In this document: piece after piece, positions 11,382-21,227 of the stretch | How the letters are laid out: each line of letters starts with the position of its first letter | Position numbering within the stretch: position 1 is the first letter of the stretch | Assembly (NCBI GenBank): GCA_030685235.1 | Contig: MU839086.1 | Span: 248,001-312,000 of the forward strand | Length of the DNA stretch: 64,000 nt | From: Copromyces sp. CBS 386.78 | Lineage: Eukaryota; Ascomycota; Sordariomycetes; Sordariales; Sordariaceae | Direction: 5' to 3' | The notes under the pieces: generated by a model | Database searches by the model: none | The model's input: the letters and a program-made list of their open reading frames with translations, nothing else | What the model was told of the DNA's origin: nothing | Position numbers and translations under genes: made by a program

Positions 11382-13453
11382 CTTGTGGTTAATGATGAAG
11401 ACAAGGGTTGGATTAGGAATTTATCGGAGTATAGAGAGGTGACAAATTCCGTCGGCATGACCTCTGGGGTTGGTTGAAGAGGAGGAAAGGGTAAGGTGAG
11501 CAGAGGAGAGGCGGAGGAAGTTGACTGCAACTTTAAATACGGCCCAAGGGCTTCTCAGTTTCTGAGTGAATGGACTTCTGGGTGAACGTGGTTTTCATCC
11601 TATTCTGCCAAGTATTTCACAACCTGATAGCGGGTAAAAATCCTTAGCCACCTCGAAGGTTCTTGGGAACCGTTGTCCTGGTAACCCTCAAGAGTCAACC
11701 TAGAGGTAGATAGCTGGGGGGGAACTTGACTATCCAGTTGTGTATTCAGTGGAGGGCATCTCTTTATACCATGTATTGAACATGCTGTCCACACGGTGCT
11801 ATTAAAGAGCGGTTGATATGGGAGTGACACGCCCGGGGTGGCCATCTTCGCCAATCCCCGTGATCCTGAACATATGGGACCATTAGACTTCAGGTTCGCG
11901 GAGTAAATCGTAAGGAAGACATCTTGCTTGTCTGCCTGAAGCTACCATCTTCGTCCAACACTTCTGTGAATAGTGTAAAGGGGAGACACATTACCCGTGC
12001 ATGGTAACTATCTTTCTTGATGGGCCAAGATTCGTCACGCCTCTATACACATCCAACTAGTGAGTATTAGGGCCCCGAGTGTCTCGGACTAGTGCTCCTT
12101 GAGCATGAGGCTTATCAGGGAATGGGGGTTAGGAAGCTGCGTTGGCGATCCTGCGGTCAACAACAACAGCTCCCGCTTGGAGCCATCTACCGAGCCGCTA
12201 TCTGTAACAGGCGCCTTTTGAGACGTGATGAATGCTGAAACACCATGAAGGTGCTTGAGCTGTTCGATTTGTCCAGGAATCGACAGGCTTCGTTGGTTCG
12301 ACCCAACTCGTCTCTTGAGTTTGACGTCGACCTAGTTTCGTAGAGGGGGTAGACTATGTAGCAGATTCACTAATGGGATCAACCCTAACCCCCGTGATGT
12401 GGATATGGACCGGGCCGGCGCCGAAGTGGGACCAACCCCGAGAGAACCCCACACATGGGGAGCCGGTGGGGCAGAGCCCGCCGCTCAGGGCATGGAAAGC
12501 TGGAGCTTGCTCCCCGTCGGAGTGTGCCGGGCCTTGTGTGCGTTGTGTTGTTCAAGCGGTCGTCGGTGTGGCCCTGGGACGTCGGAGGCAGCTTCAGGAT
12601 ACCTACCTATCTCTTGAAAGCCATGTGTGGCGGCCCTCGGTCCCTATGAGTAGGTACCTACTCTCGAGGTAGTCGGGTACCTTACTGTATCCGGCGTCAT
12701 CTTGAGGCTTTCGTCATGGACTCATGGTTAGCCTTTACCACTCTTCTCGTCGTGTGTGGCGGCATGCAACTCGGCGCAATATCATCACGGTGACGGTGGA
12801 AGTACCTTATCGGCGTGTCGCTGGATTCTTAGGTACCTATGTAACAGGGAGAACCTGAAGGTGGACAAAGACCCCTCTCGACGGGAGTCTGCCATGTTTT
12901 GCCAGAGGCCCCTAGGGTCTAGCGCACAGAAGCGTCAGACCCCTGCACCGATGACAATGTCCCCGCCAGTTATGGAGGTACCTGACCCGCAATGCTACAC
13001 CGCGAGACGGACCTCCTTCAACCTGGAACCGTGTCGGCTGTTTCGAACCTCGCGGCTTGCTGGGGAATGATGAGCACCTCTCCCCCATACAAACGAAATT
13101 AATACGAAATAAAATCACATCATACCGAATTCATGGAAACATTCTGACCTTCTTCCGTCCCGCTTGCTCTCCCTGTCTCCGGATCCGTCCTTTGAAAGCT
13201 ACCTAGCAACCAAAGAACAGCCAACAACAACAACAACAGCAACAGCCTCACCTTGTCACAGACCGCCGTCGCCGCGCATCGCCATCCCCTCGTCGAGTCG
13301 TCGCATCTGGATGGTCTTGCCTCTGCGCACCGCAATTCCGACAATCACGCTCAATACCTTTTGCTCCTCAATCCTCCGAGGGTTTCCGATTGTAAAACAA
13401 AGGCAAGAGCCGGCTCTGCCCTAATCAGAACATTCGAACTCCCCTCAGCGGTC
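11382..13453. other. Divergent intergenic region between permease and sec1
   Basis: About 2.1 kb without a supportable gene. Positions 12370-12590 are GC-rich and contain open frames of low credibility. Three copies of the palindrome AGGTACCT (12652, 12831, 12976) lie within 330 bp. A (CAA)5-containing tract at 13221-13246 falls in the likely sec1 leader. Confidence 0.45.
12648..12663. repeat. 16-bp perfect palindrome GAGTAGGTACCTACTC
   Basis: The sequence equals its own reverse complement over all 16 bases. It contains the AGGTACCT core found nine times in this window, always between genes. It could be a dimeric transcription-factor site or simply an extreme member of a dispersed motif family. 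Confidence 0.6.
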
Positions 13454-15830
13454 ATGGACCAAGCAGCCTCCATAGTAAAGGAGCATCATGATGGTATGCG
13501 ACAGTTCCCGTGGTGCGCGAGCTCTAGCATAGGTAGAGAGCAGCTGCTGATATTTCTACCGTGCAGCTATCATCAATGCCATCAAACAAGTTGTCCAGCG
13601 CGACGTGAGCCAACCCCCTACCGTCCTTCCACCGCCATCGACAGGATCCCATACTGATGCAACCGTGGACTATAGTGGAGGATCCTAATAGTCGACGACG
13701 TCTCCAAAAAGATCATCGACAACTCGGTCAAAGAAGATGACATTCTCGATGTTAATATCGCCAATATCCAACAAATCGAGGAGCCGAGAGACGAGAATTC
13801 GGGCATGGATGCTATCTACATCTTGTCACCCCGTCCGCATATTGTCGAGTGCCTGGTCCTTGATTTGGCAAAGGGCCGCTACCGCAACTCCGCCGTGCTA
13901 TGGATAGGCATTCTTGGGAGGGAACTGAGGGCACGACTGGCTGCTGCTCCTCAGAAAATAGGTACCATACCTAGGTCTGGACAACGTCAAGGGGTATTGG
14001 CTAACCAACACCCGCGTAGATTCGCGACCGCTATTGATCGACTTCTTCCCTCGCGAGTCACATCTGGTGTCTTTCAAGGACCCATATAGCTTCCCCATTC
14101 TGTATAACCCGAGCTGTGAGGCCGTTGCAATGCCGCATCTGGACGCTCTTGCTCAAAAGGTATGGCATATCCAGTTCCAGTCCGCCCCTGGCTATTTATT
14201 GTGCTGTGGACTAAAGATATCACAGATTGCCGCTGTGTGCATAACACTGGGCGAGTATCCAAAGATCAGATTCTTCGCGCCCGGGAACAACGAATATCGT
14301 GCGAGCGCATTATGCGGTCGCCTTGCCTCGCTCGTACAAGACGAGCTTGACGCTTACAAACAGTTCAAGGGCGACTTCCCGCCACAAACGACACGGCCAC
14401 AGGGATATCTACTGATTGCAGACAGGTCGATGGACTTGATGGCGCCATTAGTGCACGAGTTCACGTACCAGGCCATGGCGCACGACCTCCTCCCCATTAA
14501 GGAAGGCGACAAGGTGACCTTCCATATGACTGTCAACGAGGGCACGCCCGAGGCCGAGGAGAAGGATATGGAGTTGTCTGACAAAGATAAGGTGTGGGTT
14601 GAGAATCGGCATCGGCACATGAAGGATACGATCGAAAAACTTATGAGCGACTTCCAAAACTTCATCAAGCAGAACCCCAACTTCACCAACCAAACCCAGG
14701 ATACGACTAGTTTGAATGCGATCAGGGACATGTTGGCTGGCCTGCCGCAGTTTCAGGAAATGAAGGAGGCCTATTCGCTTCACCTTACCATGGCACAGGA
14801 CTCGATGAACATCTTCCAGCGTCGCAAGTTGCCCGACGTCGCTTCAGTGGAGCAGACTTTGGCTACTGGTCTTGACGAGGATTATAAGAAGCCCAAAAAC
14901 ATCCTGGAACAGATGGTCCGGCTTTTGGATGATGAAGCTATTACTTGGGTGGAACGGCTACGACTAATTATCATCTACGTGCTATACCGCGACGGAGTTA
15001 TCACCGAGGACATCGACAGGCTGCTTAGCCATGCGGCCTTGCAGCCCAATGAAAAGGTTAAAATCACCAACCTCCAGCACTTGGGTGCCCGGCCTACGCG
15101 AAAGCTGAAGGAGGAACGGAAACCGCATCCTCCGCTTTTCCCGCGAACCCAAGTAAAGAACCCCGGTGACGAAGACAACTTTCTCTCTCGATTCGAGCCG
15201 GCTGTTAAGCACATGCTTGAGGATCTCTTCAACAACGTTCTCGACCCAGCAACTTTCCCCTTTACACGCCCTCCAGCCGACGGTGGAGCGGCCGACACTG
15301 CTATGGCAACTGGACAGTCTCTCCGCTCGGCAGCCCCGAGATGGGCATCAGCTAATCGTCGACAGGTTGAAAATCGACAAAGGGTTATCGTATTCATGGC
15401 CGGTGGTGCGACCTACTCAGAGGCGCGGATCTGCTATGAAGAAGCGGAGAAGCGAAACCGCGACATCTATCTTGTGTCCAGTCACATGCTCACACCACAA
15501 CTATACCTAAGGCAACTGGAGGACCTTTCGATGGATAGGAGGACACTTGGCCTGCCGATGGATCGACCTCAACCCAAGGTCCCTGAGCACTTTTATGCTA
15601 AGCCGAAGCCTCCACCGCAACCCATGCAGCGGCCGGCCGCTCCTCCCGCAGCTGGCTCAGTACACCCTCCAACACAGGCAATGGGTGCCATGACCATCAA
15701 CAGTGGCGCGGCTCATCCGCATGCTGGTGGCAGCGGCGCAAGGCCTCCGGCTCCACCTGCTGGGAAGCCAGAGAAGCCAGTGAAGGAAAAGAAGAAGAGA
15801 AATCTGTTTGGATTGAAGAAGTCATCCTGA
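13454..15830 (+). CDS. sec1: Sec1/Munc18-family protein, exocytic SEC1 type
   Basis: SM protein that binds the assembled plasma-membrane SNARE complex and promotes fusion of secretory vesicles, in fungi at growing hyphal tips. Five exons (13454-13493, 13567-13604, 13676-13961, 14020-14159, 14226-15830) give 702 aa with all phases consistent. The order of signature segments is typical: DAIINAIKQVVQRDWRILIVDDVSKKII at the N-terminus, then IYILSPRPHIVECLV, FFPRESHLVSFKDPYSF, ITLGEYPKIRFF, LLIADRSMDLMAPLVHEFTYQAM and RVIVFMAGGATYSEARICYE. The C-terminal 90 residues are Pro/Ala-rich and end in a basic patch (KEKKKRNLFGLKKSS), an extension I associate with fungal Sec1 and not with Sly1, Vps33 or Vps45. 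Intron 4 (14160-14225) is 66 bp with no in-frame stop. Convergent with rib7. Confidence 0.9.
14160..14225 (+). other. Stop-free 66-bp intron in sec1
   Basis: GTATGG donor and ATCACAG acceptor; length 3 x 22 with no stop in the coding frame. Splicing restores the family-conserved junction LAQK-IAAVCITLGEYP. Retention would insert 22 residues without a frameshift. Confidence 0.75.
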
Positions 15831-16160
15831 GCATCTGAAGCGTGATAGGAATGGGTACTGGCGCATTGGAGCTTGGGCGGAAGCGGTGAGCGGGAAAGAA
15901 TGGATTTGGTGCCTCGGATGAATGCCGGGCAGGTTATTACTGTTTGTAATCGTGTCTTGGGTCGCCATCGAATTCACTTGGCTATCGTCAAATATACACT
16001 AATATGGATGGTCAAAAATCAGTTGCAAGTCTGAATGCCCACCTGATATGAGAAAGAGCAAGACGTTCGGGGAGGTGATTCAGTGAATCAATAAAAATGA
16101 TACATATTGTGCACTCTCATGATTTGAATTATTGTGGCTTCATATTCCACCCCTCAAAGT
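15831..16160. other. Convergent spacer, sec1 / rib7
   Basis: The 330 bp are shared 3'-flanking sequence. AATAAAA at 16089-16095 is a possible polyadenylation element for sec1. No gene seen. Confidence 0.4.
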
Positions 16161-17042
16161 CTACCTCAGAATCTTACCACACAACACAACATCCTCCCCC
16201 AACGGATGCCACGACACGTCCCTAAGTCTCACCGGCGGCACCGGCTGCCCATCCTTCCCTACCGCCCTCGGCGGACATACCAGCACACCTCCAGCCCCTA
16301 ACCACGTCGGTGCAATCGTGACAATCACCGAGTCTACCAGCTCTTGCTCTCCCCCTTGCTCCAGTGAGAGCAACGAGTTAATCACACTTCCTCCCCCCTC
16401 AATCATCACACTATCCAACCCTTGCTCCTTGATCGTCCACAACACGTCTGTCCAGGTGAATTCCTCACCCTCAACGCTCTTGACATGCACAAATTTCCCC
16501 CCAACCCCCTCCACAACCGCCCTCCTCTCGTCCGGCACACTCCCCACCTCCTTCGCAACAAAAACAAGAGGCGCCAACCCCTGCCCCAGTCTAGCAAGCT
16601 GAATCACTTTACTCTCCGCATTAACTTCCCATCTTGCAGAAGGATCCAGAATAATCGGCCGAGGCTGGCTGGGATGCTGCTCCCTAACTCCCTCTGGCAC
16701 GAAAGGAGAGATAATCTTGCAGTTAAGCCCCGGATCATCAGCCACGGCTGTTCCGACACCTACCAAGATGGCGGCGTGCCGGGAGCGGAGATAATGTGTC
16801 ATGGCTTTGGATTGGGGCCCGGAAAGGGTGGTGCGTACCCCCGGGGCCAAGGAGAGGGAGGAGTCGAGGGATGTGGCGAAGGTGAGGGTTACGAAGGGTT
16901 TGTCTGGTCTAGTGGTGGTGTCGGTGCTGGCAACTGGTGGAAGGTGCGGTTCGAGTTTGAGGGCTGAGGAGGCGGGGAAGTGAAGGAGGCCATCGGTGGG
17001 TGGTGCCCCTTGGGGCTCTGCTGGCTGGACGGTGGAAGCCAT
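16161..17042 (-). CDS. rib7: Riboflavin biosynthesis reductase RIB7 (RibD C-terminal family)
   Basis: Predicted 2,5-diamino-6-ribosylamino-4(3H)-pyrimidinone 5'-phosphate reductase, the NADPH-dependent second step of fungal riboflavin synthesis, which reduces the ribosyl to a ribityl side chain before deamination. The single exon encodes 293 aa from the ATG at 17042; the frame stays open upstream to 17153 but has no other ATG. Family landmarks are PFVTLTFATSLDSSLS near the N-terminus, HYLRSRHAAILVGVGTAVADDPGLNCK, PRPIILDPSARWEV, and the C-terminal VMIEGGGSVINSLL that closes the nucleotide pocket in RibD_C proteins. Length is right for a stand-alone fungal Rib7 with no deaminase domain. Convergent with sec1. 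Confidence 0.92.
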   Translation of the reverse strand: MASTVQPAEPQGAPPTDGLLHFPASSALKLEPHLPPVASTDTTTRPDKPFVTLTFATSLDSSLSLAPGVRTTLSGPQSKAMTHYLRSRHAAILVGVGTAVADDPGLNCKIISPFVPEGVREQHPSQPRPIILDPSARWEVNAESKVIQLARLGQGLAPLVFVAKEVGSVPDERRAVVEGVGGKFVHVKSVEGEEFTWTDVLWTIKEQGLDSVMIEGGGSVINSLLSLEQGGEQELVDSVIVTIAPTWLGAGGVLVCPPRAVGKDGQPVPPVRLRDVSWHPLGEDVVLCGKILR

Positions 17043-18499
17043 TTTGAGGTGTGCCCTTCCCTTGCTGTGGTGAGGAATGGTGAAGAGGGTTGTTGATATC
17101 GCTCTGCTGAGGTGATTTGTTGTTGACCTCCGGTGAGGTGGTGCCGAGATCAAGTGGATTCCCTATATGCACTAACACTCGTAGCGGTACTTAACGTTGC
17201 AGCTTGTTAGTAGTGCACTCTCTACACCCGCAGCAAAAGGACACCTCAGAGGCGGGAAGAGCCGAACAGGAATAGTGCAATCGCAGGCGCAAAAGATTTC
17301 CTTTAACGCCATTATTTTGTACCAGCTCATCCTAGCCTCTATTAAGGGAGTCGGATGAGATGATCCTGTCGCCAATCATTCACACCGACAGAAAGTCGTA
17401 TACCTATTCACAAAAGCCCATGTGTACTACTGTCCTTTTTCTCTTGAACAACACGCATAGCATAGCCAACGAACAGCGGCACGGATTGTGAGTCCTCAAG
17501 GGAGCAAGCAAGCCGAAACCGCAGTGGCGCAGCTTTCCACGTAAGCCTTTCATGCTTGGAGAAAACGATAACCAACCGATGATACACAAACGGTTTGATG
17601 GCCCAACGATTTGAGTGAAGTGCCAATCATTATGATACGTGAACGAATGCTGGAACCCGAAGAACTTTATAGGAAGTGATGGAACATGTCGAAGAATGCA
17701 ATGATCCACCAAGATATCGCGAATCCCACCCCCTCGAATTGCCGGACTTGGCAACGCTTTATTAAATCGCTATCTAATTTCCACTTGATATGCCCCTTTT
17801 CTGGCTTGGCCAGCAAGAGGACACTTCTGCCGTTTCAAGCCATGTCTCATTTCACTGACAATGAATTCGACCAACTCGATGTGTGATATGGGTGTTATAG
17901 CGGGACGTGGATGTTGATGTGGTTCGAGAAGGGTTCCGTTACCTTACCGTCGTTGGGCGAGGATGGGAGGGGCAAGTGATTGTAAGAGATATCCATCCGT
18001 TAGTGCAATGCAATCATCCCCCTGCATAAGAGCCGGTGCTTGTGCATAACTCACTAGCAGCTACGTAACTGCAGATTGCCACGCGACCACCGCTGCGCCT
18101 CGGAAGCAACAAACAAAGCCTCCCCGTCTTTTCCGTGGGGCCGTCTGCTTTTTTAACTCCGTGCATCCCGCAACCAAAATCCACCGACCTCACCTCCCTC
18201 CATTTCCACCCCTCTTTTCTTTCAAGCATACCCAAAGTCGCAAACGGAAACGACTAGTGGGCTTGGGCATCTTGTCTCAGCCATATTCACCAGACTGTAG
18301 TCAATTACCTGAAGATCGACCACCAATCTCGATCCTTCCCCGCGCACCCAGCGAACGAACGAACGAACGACGAGTGTGTCAGACAACCGAGAAACCCGTT
18401 GCATTGTAGACTGTCGACTGTTGTGCGCCCAAATTTTCAACCCATAACATCACCTCTCGTCACACACACACACACACACAAATTCCATAGATCGACAAC
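17043..18499. other. Divergent intergenic region, rib7 / CYSTM gene
   Basis: About 1.46 kb with no supportable gene. Near the CYSTM start there is a CGAA tetranucleotide run at 18353-18369 and a (CA)10 run at 18461-18480, both probably in the leader or core promoter. Confidence 0.45.
18461..18480 (+). repeat. (CA)10 microsatellite
   Basis: Ten perfect CA units ending 19 bp before the ATG of the CYSTM gene, so almost certainly transcribed in its 5' leader. Likely length-polymorphic. Confidence 0.85.
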
Positions 18500-18934
18500 A
18501 TGGACTCCGGCAAGCAAGATCCACCCCCGTACAACCAGCCTCAGCCTCCCCAGGCTGCCTACGCCGGCTACGGTGCTCCCTACGGCCAGCCCCAAGGTGG
18601 TTACTATCCTCCTCAGGATCCCAACTACCCGCCACAAGGCCAATACCCGCCGCAAGGCCAGTACGGGCAACAGCCAGGCCCATACCAGCAGGGACCGCAG
18701 ATGGGATACTACCAGCAACAGCAACCACCACCAGGAGCGTATTACCAGCAGGGTCCCCCGCCGCAAGGGTACTACCAGCAGCCGGTAGAGCAGAAGAGCA
18801 GTTCTGATGTAAGTCCTACTGTCCCGGGTGACTTTGCTGGCGACCATTCTCACTAACATTGTCTGTTTCAGAACGTCTGCTTGGCGATTCTGGGAACTTG
18901 CGCCGTCTGCTGCTGCTTGGATGCCATCTTCTAA
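18500..18934 (+). CDS. Small Pro/Tyr/Gln-rich CYSTM-type membrane-associated protein, 123 aa
   Basis: Exons 18500-18808 and 18872-18934 join in phase; the 63 bp intron has a GTAAGT donor, CTAAC branch and TTTCAG acceptor. The first 100 residues are repeats built on PPQGQYPPQGQY and YYQQ, flexible and disordered. The last 20 residues are VCLAILGTCAVCCCLDAIF preceded by N, a Cys-rich hydrophobic tail of the CYSTM (cysteine-rich transmembrane) type. Such tail-anchored proteins in fungi and plants are linked to stress tolerance and may be palmitoylated on the cysteines. Both the tail and the YPP-rich head match that family. The specific role is unknown. The short second exon is easy to miss in automatic annotation. 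Confidence 0.8.
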
Positions 18935-19748
18935 ACACCATCGGCACCGATTATTACCGTAACGGGACCATGTCAGAAACGAACAACAAGTTAATAGCAT
19001 CGAAATGATGCGAAAAGGGGAAGAATTTGGGAGGGGAGAGTATGTTTGCTGCCTTGGGCGTGACGGGCAACAAAAACGCCCGTTTGCGCTGATAGAGAGG
19101 CGGTGGTGTGCCAGAGTGGACCGCACCGTCTCACTAATTAGTTGCCAGCCGGCATTTGAAACTTGACCCTGCCTCGAGGTCTTGTAGGAATGGGGGCAGG
19201 CTTAGTTGAGAGCCTGCAAGGTTTGATTGATTCACGCATTTGGGAGGCGCAAGGGGAATTTGGCTACACAGCTGCTTTAGCTTGCTTTACGTTACACCTT
19301 ATGTTCGCTTTATGTTATTCTTCTTCTTTCCTTCATATACCAGTAACCAATTGCCTTTCTTGCGTTCCCACGCTGGTTCTCTTTGCATCTCCTGTGTGTT
19401 TCGAATTTGATTGACTTGACATGATTTTATCATTGTCAGCACTCGTCTCTAACGCATGGATTTCGTTTGCAGGAACGGAGAAAAGTTGGCTGGGGGTGTT
19501 GGAGGCAGGAATTCTGCTGTTCTTGCACTCATGAAGGTACAATTAACAAGTTTCGCAGCTACCTCAAGTTCTTCATGTCACACTCGGGGCTGAAAAGTGA
19601 TGACGGTTTACTATGTTGACTCAGGTTCATGAGAAGCAGGTAAAGTTAGATAAAGCTTCAATTCTAAACACCATTGTACGCCGCGCTACATAACATACCG
19701 CCAACAAAGTACAGCACCAGAGTCATTCATACATCCTGAATCTCCCTC
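18935..19748. other. Convergent spacer, CYSTM gene / monooxygenase
   Basis: About 810 bp of 3'-flanking sequence, T-rich around 19290-19440. No supportable gene. Confidence 0.4.
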
Positions 19749-21227
19749 TCATGCAATGCTTGCAAAGACCTCATCGAACTTCTCAATCACCTCCTTCACA
19801 CAATCATGCGAATAAATCATCTTCTGCACATCGGGGCTCGCCCACTTATCCGGTACCACGCCGGACTTGCCGTTTTCCCGGAACAGCCGATCACGCTCCT
19901 CCTTCGCCTTGCCCTCACCAAGATGCAACACACGCCCGGAGTGCGACGCCAAATCCACCAGGGTCGTCGTATACGGCTTGCGCAGCATCTCAAACACCTT
20001 GAGTGTCTTGGTGATCGTCTCGGCATCATCCAGCTTATCAGCGGGAATCCTGCTCACACACTCAGCCAGGACCGATCCGTCTTCGATGGCCATGGCAGCG
20101 CCCTGGTTGAGATGCGGCAGCGTAGCGTGGCAGGCGTCGCCCAGCAGCGCGGCGGACCCGTGCACCCACGTGGGAAGCGTCTTGTGGATGCGCAGCTTCC
20201 ACTCGCACACCTCGCCCTCGGGCACCAGGTCGAGCATGCGCTGCACGAGCGGGCAGAAGGTGCCGAACACCTCAAACATGGCCTTCTTCTCGCCGCGCGT
20301 CGTGTACGTCGCGTTAGTGGCGCCCGCAAAGTTCGTGTCCGGGTGCGCCGTCGATAGGTTGTAGATGTTGTGTCCGCTGACCGGGTAAGCGATGATGTGT
20401 CTACGCTCGCCGATCCAGCGGACGACCATGTCGCTGTCCAGCAGAGCGAGCATCTCCGGGTCATGCTTCATTTGGTCGCGGTGAAGCATGATTCTGTAGG
20501 CGGCTTGACCGGTGTCTCCCTCCTCCGAGGTTAGGCCGAGCTCGGAGAGCATCTGCGTGCGCGTGAGGGACTTGATGCCGTCCGAGGCGAGCAGGATGTC
20601 GGCTTCGACCTCGAAGGGCTCCTCCTGGGTGCGCGACTTGAGCAGGATACGCGGCTTGGGCGCCCATGAGAGAACCTTGACGAGTGAGGTGCCGAAGTTG
20701 AATTTGATGGCGGACTCCTTCAAGCAGCCGTTGTAGAGGCCGCCGGCGAGAGAGGAGCGGTGGCCGGTGCAGTGCGGGAAACCGTACTTCTCGCGCATGT
20801 CGGGCATGTAGACGTGGGCGAGCTCTTCGTTTGTGCTTCCCTCTGTGGTATTACAATGTCCGGTTAGCTTTGCTATTCTCTGGGATGGGGAAAAATGGAG
20901 TGAAACTACTTACGCCTGATGCTTGTCTCCTTGACATTTGTGGAATCTTTCTCGATCTCTTCCCAGCAGCCTAGACGATCCAATACCCTGACAACATTGG
21001 GAGGCATCTGGATACCGGCACCGACGAAGCCTAGGTTCGACGCTGTCTCGTAGACATTGATGTTCTTGAACCCCTTTTTGGCGAAGGCGAGGGCAGCGCC
21101 CAACCCTCCCATTCCTGTGCGATTATTCACGTTAGTATTCGGTACTCGGTGATTTGTGAGGAGACACTCTTGGGGGGGGCTTACCTGCGCCGATGATGAC
21201 AATACGGAGATCCCGGAAGTCGGCCAT
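19749..21227 (-). CDS. FAD-dependent aromatic monooxygenase, salicylate-hydroxylase-like
   Basis: Predicted single-component flavoprotein monooxygenase that hydroxylates (and may decarboxylate) an aromatic acid using NAD(P)H and O2, probably in the cytosol. Three exons (21185-21227, 20914-21114, 19749-20842) give 445 aa with consistent phases; introns are 70 bp and 71 bp. The N-terminal Rossmann motif GAGMGGLGAALAF starts at residue 13 and is split by intron 1. The second FAD/NAD(P)H motif, DILLASDGIKS, is near residue 163. The third, GDACHATLPHLNQGAAMAIEDG, is near 315 and binds the FAD ribityl/pyrophosphate. All three are intact. Length is normal for the family. Substrate (salicylate, 3- or 6-hydroxybenzoate, kynurenine-like) cannot be decided. 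No catabolic cluster partners are nearby. Confidence 0.87.

Noticed and set aside
12373..12672. Overlapping GC-rich frames upstream of sec1
   Set aside because: Three frames are open at once because the DNA is GC-rich; none has motif support.
17043..17153. N-terminal extension of RIB7
   Set aside because: The frame is open to 17153 but only from a non-ATG codon; the first ATG is at 17042, which gives a normal Rib7.
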